A stretch of 64,000 nucleotides of DNA from Deroplatys truncata (GCA_030765065.1 CM060987.1:75898557-75962556), one strand, 5' to 3'; positions 23,560-36,372 are shown, numbered from the stretch's first letter. Translations and numbers: made by a program. The notes: generated from the sequence alone by a model not told the origin.

Positions 23560-24780
23560 TGGAAATCAGCTAAACCTCCGGCAATTTCGTAAAATAGTCC
23601 ATACCTAATAATGGGTATGGATTTCCTGCGTCTGCCCTTTGAAAAGGGCCTGCCACGTCAATGGCAATTATTTCTCAATGCACTCTCACTTTGTACTGTT
23701 ACCCACGTATACGGGTGTGGAGTCCACGACTGGCCATTAGATGTCGCAATTATGACACTACCTCTCCACGTCACTTTGAAGATTCAAGCTTCTCCAATGT
23801 CTTATTTACAACCAGAGACCCTCCGGTATTACAGGGATGGGTCTCCTTGAGAACTTCCTTCACCTTGTACCTCGAGAGCTGTTCCATCTTGGTTTTCTGT
23901 CTTTGGACTCTCACGCTCTCTTTAATACACCGTTTCTGACCACCAGTGTGTCCCACTGCACCAAATATTCCTTATACTTCGGGCCTCTGGTGGAAACGTC
24001 CGCTTCCGTAGATCATTCGCCAGGTTTTTTATCCAAGAGGATCGGTCCTCAGCTTCTGCCTCCTTAAGGTCTCTTCGACCGGGCCAATTGCAGATTGCAC
24101 CGTACTGGGCATAAGCCTCCTTCGCATCAACCTTCACAGTATGCTCACAGTCTTTCAGGTACGGTCTTCAGAAAGGGGCATCTCCGTTAGAATGACGTCT
24201 TCCTGCCCAGTGTTCCGAAGTAAAATTGCACTCTTACAGCCGTTAGACCCCGGGGGCCACCAGTTTCTTTAAGTTGCGCAAACTCAATTGTCAAGTTAGG
24301 GCGGAGTAGTCCGTTTGTAGGTGAAGCTCCTGTACATAAAGGTACTTTTAGACTCCTTCGTGGTCAGAAGCTCTCGTCGTGTCACGCAGACTTTTGTTCT
24401 GCTTTGGAGAAGGTTTTTGAAGTAAGCCAGTACTATCTTCTCCGTCCTCCTCTTGCGACAGGATACCCTGATGGCGACTTCACTGGCATCCGTGTCCACG
24501 ACGATCTTCTTATACAGGGGATGGGGTATCCTAGAACTGGGGCTGTACAAAGGCGTTCTTCAGAGTCAGGAAAGCCGTCTGATCTTAATCGGACCACTGG
24601 AAAGCTCCTCGTTCCTCTGTCAGTTGTGTGAGCGCAGTTATTGTTTGTTCCTTGGCCTGGGCCACTTCTTGACGGATTGTAGTTTCTGAGAATCCACAGC
24701 CACTCCATCGGGGCCTAAGATGTGCCCCAGTTGACACATTTCCTTTCTAAGCAACTGACTCTTCTTAGGTGAAATGAAGA
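23560..24780 (-). pseudogene. Gypsy LTR-retrotransposon pol relic (RNase H and integrase)
   Basis: Read on the minus strand from 24.78 kb downwards. Fragments of the reverse transcriptase tail come first (LCTAPVLGYPIP near 24.53 kb). RNase H follows (IVVDTDASEVAI, IVLAYFKNLLQS, KVCVTRRELL at 24296-24550). Then comes the integrase zinc-binding region (VLKETHPCNTGG with VVNKTLEKLE at about 23771-23860) and a piece of integrase core near 23.6 kb. This order is that of Gypsy pol. Every domain is broken by stops or frameshifts, and gag, protease and most of the reverse transcriptase are missing. Confidence 0.75.
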
Positions 24781-25639
24781 TCGAAATGGAAAAATTGAAA
24801 TACGAACTCGATTGTGATATCGACTCGTAAAATCTGAGATAAAGGCTACGGTGAAGGACTTGAAAGATGACCTTAAAGGGGTTAGAAGAAATGAAGCCTG
24901 ACTGTAAAGAAAAATTAATGTGGTAATGAAGTAATCGTGCAGTTTAACAGCTAACTTCTATTTCCTGAGACTAGTGGGTTAAATTTATTTATTAACATAT
25001 TTCATCTGTAAAAACTAAATCGGTAGATGAATGAAACGGCTGTGCAAATGAATTAGGGGGACTTACAGTGCTAAATTTATTCGTTACTGTCCTTAAGTAA
25101 TGAGAGAAAATCCTAAATCAACATCACAACAATGAAGCTTTATCTAACCGGGACACCAATACAGGTCCAATGAGTATGAGGTAGAATATTATGCCTATTC
25201 CACCACAATGGCTGATTTTCTTTCATGCGTTAAACAGTTTTAAAAGATCATTTAAATCAAGAGAAGCTGGTCTTTTGTGGGATAACTATGCAGATTTTAC
25301 CCTTAGAAATCATGAAAGTATTCGGCATATGATAGTTCATAGCGCAGCTATAATAGAAATTATCAAAATGTTTACCGAATAATGATGGAGATGGTCGCTT
25401 TTAATAATTACCTTCAATTATTGCTTAGCATTCCATAATGAGTATGTTTAAGGAGCTTCATGAAAATGAAATATTGAAGTAACCTCAATACGATACATAC
25501 TACTCGCATTATTCAGATTGTTCACTCATTTGAATAACAGTAACGAACGTTATTGTTGTCTGAAATTATAAGTATTATTTTCCTTTATTCCACGCTACTT
25601 CCATCTAGTTTCTTTAAGTACAGTTTTAAAATTATATTT
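24781..25639. other. No gene recognised
   Basis: AT-rich intron-like sequence, directly left of the mariner end at 25641. Confidence 0.55.
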
Positions 25640-25708
25640 ACGAGGGGCGTTCTAAAAGCTCTCGACCTGACCAAGGAAACACAAGATGTAAGAGAAAATG
25701 CTGTTTTT

Positions 25709-26489
25709 ACTTTCTCTACTACGTATAGTAAGTAGGGGAAGTATTTAATTCCACTCAAAAATTCGATACCGAGATTTCACAGGAAATACATGTTTTGAGA
25801 TCCCCTGAATCCAAAAAAACAGCATTTTTGGAAACATGTCCGTGTGTGTGTCTCTCTCTCTCTGTCTGTCTGTCTGTCTGTGAACAGCATAACTTAGAAA
25901 CGAACAGTCGGATAAACACCAAACTTGGTATTTAGGTTCAGTATCTTTCAGGGATGCGACACGAAGGTTTTCAAGAAAATCCCCCCACCCCAGGATACCC
26001 TTTACATGGAATATTTTTCGAAAATTTTAATTTTCTCAAACGGCTCTAACGATTTTGATTAAAATATCATATGTTTAAGATATTTTCATGACAAATAAAA
26101 CGTATATCTTGAATTTTCTGGGAATGTCTCCAAAAGTGTTCTTCATTGTGAACGACTTTTGCATAACTGGTAAACCATAAGAGATACAGAAAATGTTACT
26201 ACACAAAAAATGTACATCGCGTTAAAATACACAATTCATGTCATATACATTTTTTTTGTTGAGTGAACCATTTTAGAGATATTAATTGTTGTTCTCTTAA
26301 AATTTTCAATACTTATTTTCTTAAATGGGAATTCGTTATTCATTTTTACTTTCTCTACTACGTATAGTAAGTAGGGGAAGTATTGCATTCCACCCAAAAA
26401 TTCGATACCGAGATTTCACCGGAAATACATGTTTTGAGACCTCCTGAATCCAAAAAAGCATTTTTGGAAACATGTCCGTGTGTGTGTCT

Positions 26490-26521
<32 letters not shown>

Positions 26522-27495
26522 CTGTGAACAGCATAACTCAAAAACGAACAGTCGGATAAACACCAAACTTGGTATTTAGGTTCAGTATCTTCCAGAGATG
26601 CGACACGAGGGTTTTCAAGAAAATCCCCCCACCCCAGACTACCCTTTACATGGAAGAGTTTTCGAAAATTTTAATTTTCTCAAAAATGGCTCTAACGATT
26701 TTGATTAAAATATCATATGTTTAAGATAATGTCATGAGAAATGAAATGTATATCTCGAATTTTCTGGGAATGTCTCCAAAAGTATTCTTCATTGTGAACG
26801 ACTTTTGCATAACTGGTAAACCATAAGAGATAGACAAAATTTTACTACACAAAAAATGTAGAACGCATTAAAATACACAACTTATGTCATATACATTTCT
26901 TTTGTTGAGTGAACCGTTTTCGAGATATTGCTTGTTATTTCCTTAAATTTTCCAATACTTATACTTCTTCTCAAATTCGTTATTCATTTTTTTATGTCCT
27001 GGACATGCAAAGAGAATGGAATGCGCCACATAGCAACCAGCGTTAAAATATTTGACTATCGCTTAAAACCTACCATATTCCCCTTGCATCTACAAGAAAA
27101 TTATCAATAAGATTGACATCTCGATATCTCCATTAACATGAAGCATATGGAGAATAAGCGTTTGTAAAAATAGTTTGTACAAGAGTAGAGAAAGTCATGT
27201 GAGTGTAACACATCAGATTTTTTTGTCTTTGATATGCAAAGAGTATTAATCTGTGGAAAGGGAATGGTGCTGCACCTAGCAACTAGCTATTAAGAGATAT
27301 GTATGTGCTTAAAGACTACTGTATTTCTATATTGCCCTTGTAAATATATATTCTCTTACATCTACAAGAAAATTAGCAATAAGATAGTCTGCAAATGTTT
27401 ATCTCGATTAACATGAAGTAGATGGAGAATAAGCGTTTGTAAAAGTAGTTTGTACAAGAGTAGAGAAAGTCATGTGAGTGTAACACATCAGATTT
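25709..27495 (-). mobile_element. Composite of HINE-like repeats, nested in mariner
   Basis: It is made of three joined pieces in one orientation: 25709-26347 (a copy lacking its last module), 26348-27217 (an almost complete copy starting again with ACTTTCTCTACTACGTATAG), and 27218-27495 (an extra copy of the terminal module ending AACACATCAGATTTTTT). Two TG/TCTG microsatellites lie inside. The array sits inside the mariner element. Confidence 0.8.
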
Positions 27496-27961
27496 TTTTT
27501 AGATAGTTACGTTTACAGAGTTACCTTGTAAATTTAAACTTTCAATACCCATAGTATCGTAGAATAAGATTTTGTCCATCTGTCTTAGCTTCCTCATAAT
27601 TTCATGTGAATCTTCAACCATCCGCTATTTCTTCTGGTTTGGGAACAAAAAGTAATCGCTGGGAGCCAAATCTGGCGGTGGATGTGGAAGTACTTGGAAA
27701 CGAAGGTCATGAATTTTACTTTAACAATCTCAGATGTGTGTACAAGCGCATTATCGTGATGAAAGAGAACTTTGTTTTCAGCAAGATGTGGAGTTTGGCC
27801 CGAACTGTATCATTCAATTGGTCTACAGGTGAAGCGTAGTACTGTAGAAGCGGTGATGGTTCTGCACTTCTGGAGGTAGTCTATGAGCATCAATCCAGAA
27901 AGCTGTAACCAATTGTTTTTTTTTTCTTCTGCAAATGGAAAGGTTTTCTCTTTCTCTGATG

Positions 27962-28258
27962 TCGTTCTCCGTGGACTAGTGGTACCGTGCTAGCATCTAA
28001 TTCCCGAGGTCGCGGGTTCAAACCCGGCGGAGGTCTATGGATTTTTTTCGGGCGTAAAAATCCTTAGCATGGCTTCCTTCGGAAGAGAAGTAAAGCCGGT
28101 GGTCCCGTATCGTATATTTACGGCACGTAAAAGAACCTCAAGCCTGATAAAGAGGCCTCTGAGCAAAATTTCCGGTCTTTCACGCCCGATATAGAATGGG
28201 ACGCTAAGAACCGTAGTAGTTAAAGAGCGTCCATAAATAAAACTCAATTTCAATTTTT
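27962..28258 (+). mobile_element. tRNA-derived SINE (family A), copy 2
   Basis: Same head, body and AT tail as the copy at 7818. The flanks carry a perfect 12-bp target duplication, CTTTCTCTGATG at 27950-27961 and 28259-28270. It is inserted in mariner transposase sequence, so it is younger than that mariner. Confidence 0.9.
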
Positions 28259-29130
28259 CTTTCTCTGATGCACTTCATTATTGCCATCCACTATTTTGAG
28301 TGCTCCTCCGTCTCTTTTGTGTAGTGATGAATCCGTATTTCATCTAGTCTTATAAAACGTTGGAGAAACACACGGGAATTTAATTTAAAGAAATCTAAAA
28401 ACTGTTAAGAAATGTTTATTGGAGCACGATTTTAATCCATTGTTAACAAACGCGGCACCTATCGTGCGAAAAGCTTTCTCATACTGAGAACTTCGTGTAA
28501 AGTGAGGTTGACACGACCTATCCAGGCCTCTGTAATGTCAGTAACTCGTGTACCTTTAATTTGCGATCACTGGGATAGCAGTGTGAACATTTGCCAGAAT
28601 CTCGTCGATCACAGCGGTTTTGGGACGTCCAGAGCGCTCATCTTAACAATCAAGCTCAAATTCAGCAGCCTAGTTTATCACCGTCGAAGATTAAGGAGAA
28701 AGATCCTTTAATGTCGAATTTTGTATTTCTATTGGGATTAAACCCTTGAAACAACTCTGTTTTGTTTACACGACTTTCACAAACCAGTAACTAACTTACG
28801 CATTTGAAATTTTACAGTGCGCCATCTGAAGGATGATATTTAAAAATTATGATAGAAATTTGGGCATTTCACGTATCTTTGAGTCAAGCGGAGGACTTCT
28901 AGAATTCCCCTAGTAAAATCATGTTGTCCTTTAATACATTATTTTTTTTCATTAGCTACGAAAACGTTTGTTGAGAAACGTTTTCACCGAAATGCAGTTG
29001 CCTCTCCAATTTATTGTTACAGCTTGGCGGAAAATAGTGTCACTGATCAGGATGCATACAGACTGAAATGGAATTCCGCAAGTTAGCTCGAGGAGAAAGC
29101 ATGTAGTTCCTCGGCTGAAGAAATAGTGCC

Positions 29131-29219
29131 CTGTTTTCTTTTCTTTTCTTTTCTTTTCTTTTCTTTCTTTCTTTCTTTCTTTCTTTCTTTTTAGCGAAAT
29201 TACCAAGTACATTAAACAA

Positions 29220-29255
<36 letters not shown>
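29131..29255. repeat. TTTTC/TTTC and GA microsatellites
   Basis: A (TTTTC)n to (TTTC)n run at 29131-29192 and a (GA)n run at 29223-29255. The Lys/Arg/Glu- and Ser/Leu-rich frames across it are repeat artefacts. Confidence 0.9.
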
Positions 29256-29258
<3 letters not shown>

Positions 29259-29399
29259 CGAACTGCGGAATAATACGGTAATGTTACACAAAGGTTCAAC
29301 ATTGATACAAATTCCCAAATTACACATTCTATATAACTATGGGCATGTTATAAAAAAGCATTTTTTGCTTAATTTCAAACTGTTCATAGGCAAAAAAAA

Positions 29400-30540
29400 A
29401 AATCTGATGTGTTACACTCACATGACTTTCTCTACTCTTGTACAAACTATTTTTACAAACGCTTATTCTCCATCTACTTCATGTTAATCGAGACATTTGC
29501 AGACTCTATCTTATTGCTAATTTTCTTGTAGATGTAAGGGTAATATATATTTACAAGGGCAATATAGAAATACAGTAGCCTTTAAGCACATACATATCTC
29601 TTAACAGCTGGTTGCTAGGTGCAGCACCATTCCCTTTGCCACAGATTAATACTCTTTGCATATCCAAGACAAAAAAATATTATGCGTTACACTCACATGA
29701 CTTTCTCTACTCTTGTACAAACTATTTATACAAACGCCTATTCTCCATCTACTTCATGTTAATCGAGATAAACATTTGTAGTGTCTATCTTATTGCTAAT
29801 TTTCTTGTAGATGTAAGGGGAATATATATTTACAAGGGCAATTTGGAAATACAGTAGCCTTTAAGCACATGCATATCTCTTAATAGCTGGTTGCTAGGTG
29901 CAGCACCATTCCCTTTCCCACAGATTAATACTCTTTGCATATCCCAGACAAAAAAATGAATAACGAATTCCCATTTGAGAAAATAAGTATTGAAAAATTT
30001 AAGGGAATAACAAGCAATATCTCGAAAATGGTTCACTCAACAAAAAAATGTATGACATAAATTGCGTATTTTAACGCAATCTACATTTTTTTATGTAGTA
30101 AAATTTTGTCTATCTCTTATGGTTTACCAGTTATGCAAAAGTCGTTCACAATGAAGAATACTTTTGGAGACATTCCCAGAAAATGCAAGATATACATTTT
30201 ATTTGTCATGAAAATATCTTGAACATATAATATTTTAATCAAAATCGTTGGAGCCTTTTTTGAGAAAATTAAAATTTTCGAAAAATGTTCCATGTAAAGG
30301 GTAGTCTGGGGTAGGGGATTTTCTTGAAAACCTTCGTGTCGCATCTCTGGAAGATACTGAACCTAAATACCAAGTTTGGTGTTTATCCGACTGTTCGTTC
30401 CTGAGTTATGCTGTTCACAGACACACACACAGACACAGACACACACACACAGACACACACACACACAGACATGTTTCCAAAAATGCTTTTTTTGGATTCA
30501 GGGGGTCTCAAAACATGTATTTCCGGTGAAATCTCGGATA
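29400..30540 (+). mobile_element. HINE-like repeat, plus orientation with doubled end module
   Basis: It starts ATCTGATGTGTTACACTCAC after an A run, passes a second terminal module from about 29680, continues through the body and the CA microsatellite at about 30420-30470, and stops at CCGGTGAAATCTCGGATA, about 60 bp before the expected palindromic end. It is fused there to an inverted partial copy. Confidence 0.85.
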
Positions 30541-31247
30541 TCAAATGTTTAAGATATTGTCATGAGAAATGAAATGCATATCTCGAATTTTCTGGAATGT
30601 CTCCAAAACTATTCTTCATTGTGAACGGCTTTTGCATAACTGGTAAACCATAAGAGATAGACAAAATGTTACTACACAAGACATGTAGATCGCGTTAAAA
30701 TACAGAATTTATGTCATATACAGTTTCTTTGTTGAGTGGACCGTTTTCGAGATCTTGCTGTTATTCCCTTAAATTTTCCAATACTTATACTTTTCTCAAA
30801 TCCGTTATTCATTTTTTTATGTCCTGGACATGCAAAGAGAATGGAATGCGCCACATAGCAACCAACGCTTAAAAGATTTGACTATCGCTTATAACCTACC
30901 ATATTCACCTTGCATCTACAAGAAAATTAGCAATAAGATTAACATCTCGATATCTCAATTAACATGAAGCATATGGAGAATATTGTAAAAATAGTTTGTA
31001 CAAGAGTAGAGAAAGTCATGTGAGTGTAACACATCAGATTTTTTTGTCCTGGTAATGCAAAGAGAATGGAATACTCCACATAGCAACCAGCTCTTAAAAT
31101 ATTTGACTATCGCTTAAAGCCTAGCAATTCCCTTGCATCTACAAGAAAATTAGCAATAAGATTAACATGTAGCATATGGAGAATAAGCGTTTGTAAATAT
31201 AGTTTGTACAAGAGTAGAGAAAGTCATGTGGGTGTAACACATCAGAT
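30541..31247 (-). mobile_element. HINE-like repeat, minus orientation, fused partial copy
   Basis: It starts in mid-element at TCAAATGTTTAAGATATTGT and ends with two tandem terminal modules (AACACATCAGATTTTTTTG near 31040 and AACACATCAGAT near 31240). With the preceding copy it forms a large imperfect inverted repeat. Confidence 0.8.
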
Positions 31248-32981
31248 ATTTTTATCTTGATATGCTACCGGTTATGTATCCGTTATTGTTAAGCAAGGTT
31301 AATTAGAATAATAACAATAATAAGATTTATCTGCTTCCCTTTTTATATAACTATACTTTGTACTGAAAACTTTCGTTTAAAGAATTTTCTATCCATAGAA
31401 GAAACAAATACTAGCAATTGTTCTTTATTCTGCAATCTTGAAAAATCAACTAATATATATTTTACGTGAAACTGAAACAACTAAAAATGAAGTGTGTGTT
31501 ATACCATTATACTACTATTCACAACTACCACATAACATATGTATGTTTTCTTCCGGTAATAAGTAACTAGTCATATAACACTCGGAAATATAATAAGTTT
31601 GTAGATTAAGCTTCCCTAGTACACCCTCATACATTAGCATATGCATGTTTAATACAAAGGTTTTACATGCGTAAACTGAAACTAACAGATGGAAGGAAAG
31701 AGCAAATAGTTCCATGTGATGTATTCCTTTACGTTCTGATTTGTTTCTGCTGAATTCACAGATTTTGGCCACAAGAGTAGGTAAATGTAATACCCGAGAG
31801 TGAGTCACCAAGCCAGGCTATTGCAGAAACGTGATTAGTTCGTCAGCTAAATCAGCTTCACTCTCAACTCAGTTAACGCTGCATGTTGCATGAGACCTCT
31901 ACTCCTTCTCCCATTGTTTTGCATATTTTCATTTAGATACAAATGTCTATGGAATGTTGCATTCATTCACCCACACAAAATGCAGTCAAGATCTATCAAG
32001 AACTATAATTCAGCGACCCTTTGGGGACATGTGCGAAGCAATTAACCTCAAGTCTCGACTCCGCTCATTCCTTATCTAGCATAAAGTTAAACGCAACAGC
32101 TTTCAATAGTAATGCAAAACTAAAACATTAAAAGTATCGAAGGTTTATCTCAAAGCAGACATATTTCGATACCACCGAATATCGAGAGTATCAAGGTATC
32201 GACAGTATCGGGTCCCATCCCTAGTTTCTAAAATCTATTCTTACAAAAGCATATTTGTTATCTACTTCATGTTAATCGAGATAGTGCAGTCATTATTTCA
32301 TTACACATTTCCTTAAGGGTAGAATGACCAGTCTATTGCATCTTAATGATTATGCTACTCGAATTGCTTCCATTAATATGTCTGTGACAGGGGTATACAA
32401 CCGGTTTAGCAATTAGAAGAGGGGCACACTTAAGCATAATAATAGTCATTAGGGTATTTAAATAAGATGCTAATGGGTAGATCGGGATAAAGGTGTGCAG
32501 AAATACTTTCATTGCATATTTCATTGAAGGTAAAAAGGGAAGTAGAAGAAACTGAAGCCATCATCAAATGCTTAAAAACCTGCTTATTTTTATAGCTTAT
32601 ATAAACTATTTTTAATAGCTTATTTTTTCATCTACTTCATATTAATCGAGATAAACGTTTGCAATAAGTGAAATAGTTTAAGGTGAGCCACTAACAAATA
32701 GCGCCACACATATTACTATAGTGAACATGCAACTTGTGAGAGACATTGCATTCGTTCAAACGGATTTCGCGATAATAGGTATCGAGAAGATAATTCTAAT
32801 CAGCAAGATAAATACAAACGTAAAGAACAAAAATGATTGACACAGTGTTAAAATAATGTAGTGAAGGGCATGTATCTAAACAGGAAAGGAGATTAAACAT
32901 GTCAATTTAAGCTTACGGATGAGTGACATTCGTGGTACAACGTGAATTTGATAAGTGTAAGCAGGTATAAGATTTTAGTAC
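31248..32981. other. No gene recognised; small repeat scraps
   Basis: Mostly AT-rich. Fragments of the HINE-like terminal module (CTACTTCATGTTAATCGAGA type) occur near 32230-32285 and 32600-32660. The minus strand from about 32222 reads TAGGGATGGGACCCGATACT, which resembles a terminal inverted repeat of a small DNA transposon, but no partner end was found. A 98-codon frame at 31515-31811 on - has no recognisable domain. Confidence 0.5.
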
Positions 32982-33100
32982 TGAACGGGATGGCTCAGGC
33001 GGTAACGTTTGAGGGCCGCATCCGGGAGGCCCTTCAAATCAAATGGACTGACCACTCTACCTGGGTTGTTTTTCGTGGTTTTCCTCCGTCGCCAAAGTAA
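32982..33100 (+). mobile_element. Family B SINE, truncated head
   Basis: ACGGGATGGCTCAGGCGGTAAC opens an A-box-like head with a damaged B box, followed by TTTTTCGTGGTTTTCCTCCGTCG as in the copy at 8788. The long GC-rich body is missing. Confidence 0.6.
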
Positions 33101-33543
33101 ATACCGGATTGGATATTAGATACCACGACCAAAAATTCCATCTTAAGTCCAAAACAGTAGTAAACATTAAAATGTATGGTAATAGCGAATGCTGTGCCAT
33201 CTATCCAAAGATAATGAAAGCAGGTAGACTGGACGGAACCCTAATGTCATCTGCCCGACACGTGTAGAAGAAGGGATACAAGTTCCTAGCACGTGGACAC
33301 GTGTCGAAGCTGCCATCTGCCGGTCACAAAAGCAGAGATACAATTACCTAACACTAAGGTATCTGGGGACAAGTGACGAAGGCAAGATGGTATGATACAG
33401 GGATGAGACCTAAAAGGCTCTCTCTCTCACCGATCCACGAAGTACCTCCTAACAGATCCATCGCGATATGGTCACGTAGTTACAGCGACATAAAGCACAT
33501 ATATTATATTTTATATTTATTTATATATACAGTGCCTTATTTC

Positions 33544-34764
33544 TGACTCCTGGCCGGCTACTTCGCGACCCGTTGTTTCCGCAGGACCGCACTCTGCTGT
33601 CGGCCGAGTTGAATATTCAAGACCCTGAACTCAAGCGCACAGCGTGCCGGCAATTCAAGAGCATGGATTTACATGCATACAATAACCATATAGCTGTATC
33701 ACAGATGTTGGAAATTATGTCCTTGTGCTGCCACGTATCTATCACACCTTTTAAGAAAGTTTCCATTAACATACATTAATTTTTCTTCTGAAATTGCAGT
33801 AATTTCTCTTCTGATATTGATTTCAGTTCTTCCAACGTATGCGGGTTGTTCCTATACACTTTATTTGTTAAGTTCCGCCATAAATAAAAGTCGCATACCG
33901 TAAGGTGTGGGGAGCGCGGTGGTCATAGTCCTTTACTGATGACCCTATCTTCAAAAATTTCCGAAATTACTTTCAACGAGAGATCAGCTGTATGTGCTGT
34001 AGCAGAGTCTTGTTGAAAATATGCCTGTATGCATTCATGTCACACAAATATTCCAGGAATGGTTTGACTATTGTATCCTTGTATCTCTGTCCATTAACTG
34101 TATCCTCAAAAAATATAGCCCTATAATTCGGTGCGCAATCACAGCGCACCAAACACCAATTTTCTGGTCATGCAATGACATTTCGTGTGCAATACCGGGT
34201 TTTTCTGCACTCCAGGATCTGTTGTTTTGTGTCGATACATGTCCACTTGTAAAAACCATGCTTCGTATTGTTTAGTGGCATTCCAAGCCGAGAATTGTGA
34301 AACTCCTGTTCCCTGTGATGGCCTACTCAGAGATTTTTTTGGGGCATTGTTCTAACTTTTGTCCTATCTCATCCAGTTTTTCCTCTGTAAGAACACGGGG
34401 AGTTACTTTGGGTTTCTTATGTAAAACAGAACCCGTTCCTCTAAATGGTTTACAAGACTACGAACTGCCTCTCTATGAGGCGCACGGATTCCGGGAATCT
34501 GTCTATAAATAGCCGTATCACTTTGTAAAAGACTGTTCGCACGTAGGAATCATACATGAATATGCGGTGTTCTAAACTAAACGCACATCTTGGCACAATA
34601 ACAGGACTATCACACTTTAACCACAAAGAACAGAACACGAACTCGCGCTAGCAACGGTCGCACATGCACTGACGCGCGGAGTGGAGGGAGAGCAGCGGAA
34701 GCCAGAACCGGTTAGAAGCACTGTGCGCACGCAGCTACATCCGCCAAGCTGCCGGCCAGGAGTC
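33544..34764 (-). mobile_element. Tc1/mariner-type transposon with broken transposase
   Basis: Inverted ends GACTCCTGGCCGGC at 33544-33557 and its reverse complement at 34751-34764 bound 1.2 kb. The minus strand encodes transposase pieces: an N-terminal part at about 34450-34640, EKPGIAHEMSLHDQKIGVWC near 34.2 kb, FQQDSATAHTADLSL near 34.0 kb, and CDFYLWRNLTNKVYRNN near 33.88 kb. The third catalytic block reads SPHL where the family has SPDL, and the Trp codon before it is TGA, so this copy is dead. Confidence 0.75.
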
Positions 34765-35077
34765 GAAAATATATATATATAGTGAATCACCTAAAACTTG
34801 CACCGCAAATATTTCGGAAATGGAAAGTGCTATTGATGTGTAGTTTTCACAACCTGATTGGTAGTCAGAGGCTCGTACATTTAGCCTATAAGCAGATTTT
34901 AATAATACTGAGAAAGTGTATTTTAGAGCAAACATACAATTTTTAAATGGAACAATGCCTAGTTACATCAGAATGAAGGTAGGGTAAATTAGAATGTCAG
35001 TGTTGTTTGTTACAAGATTATAATGTCCTGTGCAGTCACATCCAACGATCACATGCAATATTCACTACTGCCGTAGT

Positions 35078-36372
35078 ACGTGGGCTGTCCCAGAAGTACC
35101 CGACCTAACAAACAAACAAACCATAACAATTTTGGGAAAAAACATCTTTATTTCTCTACATAGTCTACTTTCAGCTCGATACACGTTTCCCAGCGATGTT
35201 CAATAGCTTCGATACACTGTTTATAGTGAGAACCGTCGAGTTCTGCAAAATAGCCATCAACTGCAAAAACTATCTCTTCATTGTTGGCAAAGATTTTACC
35301 ACCAAGCCATTTCTTCAACTTTGGAAACAGAAAATAATCAGAGGGGGCTAAGTCTGGCGAATAGGGTGCATTAGGAAGCAATTCGAACTTTAACTCATTG
35401 ATTTTGGCCATGGCGATAATGGATGTGTGAACTGGTGCACTGTCTTGATGAAAGAGGACTTTCTTTTTCGCTAAATGCGGCCGTTTTTGCTTGATTTCAT
35501 CATTCAAACGCTGAAATAAGTTTGCATAATACTCGCCATTGATTGCTTTTCCTTTATGAAGATAATCAATTAAAATTATCCCACGCACATCCCAAAAAAA
35601 CTGACGCCATGACCTTGCTTGCAGATGGAACTATCTTCGTCTTCTTTGGAGCCGATTCTCCCCTTTCAATCCACTGTTTTGACTTCGTCTCAGGTGTGAA
35701 GTGAAGGACCCATGTTTCATCCATGGTTATGAATCTACGCAAGAACTCGGTTTTATTGCAGCGAAACATCGCCAAACACTCGACTGAAACATCCTCATGA
35801 CGCTGCTTTTGTTCCATTGTGAGTAAACGCGGCACCCATCTTGTTCACAACTTTCTCATGTCTAATTTTTCAGTTAGTGTGCGATGTACAGCACTTTTTG
35901 AAATGCATACGATGTCTGCTAGCTCGCGCACTTTCAGTTGACGGTCATCCACTACCATTTTGTGGATTTTGTTTTTATCAATTTCTGGCGTGGTCACCTC
36001 ATTTGTTCGATCACTGCGATGTTCGTCTTGGCAGCTCGTACTGCCTTGCTTAAACTCTGCCACCCAATATTTTATGTTGTAAACGAAGGAGTAGACTGCC
36101 CCGGAGTAGAATCTAGCTCAGCTTTAATATTAGTTGGACTAAGCCCTTTCAAATGAAACTATTGCATCACATAACGATGGCCAGTTTTATCCGTGTTTAC
36201 AAATTCGTTGAGAGTTCACTATTAATGACAGGCAAACAATTTCTGATCAACACAGCATCGTCAAACTTCAAAGTTAAGCTTTATAAGCGTGATACTTTCT
36301 ACCATCGTCATTCGTTTGAAAGAACAACCCTATATATAAGACGAGTCATGTCGGCTACTTCTGCCCTTGTAC
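35078..36372 (-). mobile_element. Mariner element, nearly full length
   Basis: The left end TACGTGGGCTGTCCCAGAAG..TACCCGAC and the right end, on the minus strand TACAAGGGCAGAAGTAGCCG, are imperfect inverted repeats with TA at the outer edges. The 1.3-kb length is normal for mariner. The transposase gene fills it on the minus strand. Confidence 0.8.
35145..36180 (-). pseudogene. Mariner transposase, few lesions
   Basis: The cut-and-paste transposase is readable almost end to end on the minus strand. An N-terminal helix-turn-helix part (FHLKGLSPTNIKAELDS, then EFKQGSTSCQDEHRSDRTN) comes first. The catalytic blocks ITMDETWVLH (about 35715), FHQDSAPVHTS (about 35440) and YSPDLAPSDYFLF (about 35345) follow. 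All three Asp are present and the last two are separated by 34 residues, the D,D34D spacing of mariner. Lesions I can see are a frameshift near 36.07 kb, a TGA at 35845-35847 where a Cys/Arg-Trp context is expected, and a frameshift near 35.58 kb. The C-terminus ends normally at 35148. Confidence 0.85.

Larger units (their letters stand above)
25641..28914 (-). mobile_element. Mariner element split by two nested insertions
   Basis: The left end CGAGGGGCGTTCTAAAAG..CTCGACCTGAC and the right end (minus strand, AGGGGAATTCTAGAAGTCCTC..CTTGAC) form inverted terminal repeats; the left one follows TA. Only about 1.2 kb of the interval is mariner: 25641-25705, about 27496-27950 and about 28271-28914. 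The rest is a HINE-like complex (25709-27495) and a SINE (27962-28258). Transposase remnants on - include RSGRPKTAVIDEIL near 28.62 kb and FITIMRL/VLFHHDNALVHTS-type blocks near 27.75 kb. Stops and shifts are frequent. Confidence 0.75.

Noticed and set aside
28952-29327. Lys/Glu/Arg- and Ser/Leu-rich proteins of 95-116 codons
   Set aside because: Translation of TTTTC and GA microsatellites.
31515-31811. 98-codon minus-strand frame
   Set aside because: No motif, splice context or homologous copy; AT-rich intron can yield this by chance.
32140-32223. hAT-type terminal inverted repeat (TAGGGATGGGACCCGATACT on the minus strand)
   Set aside because: No matching opposite end, target duplication or transposase fragment found.
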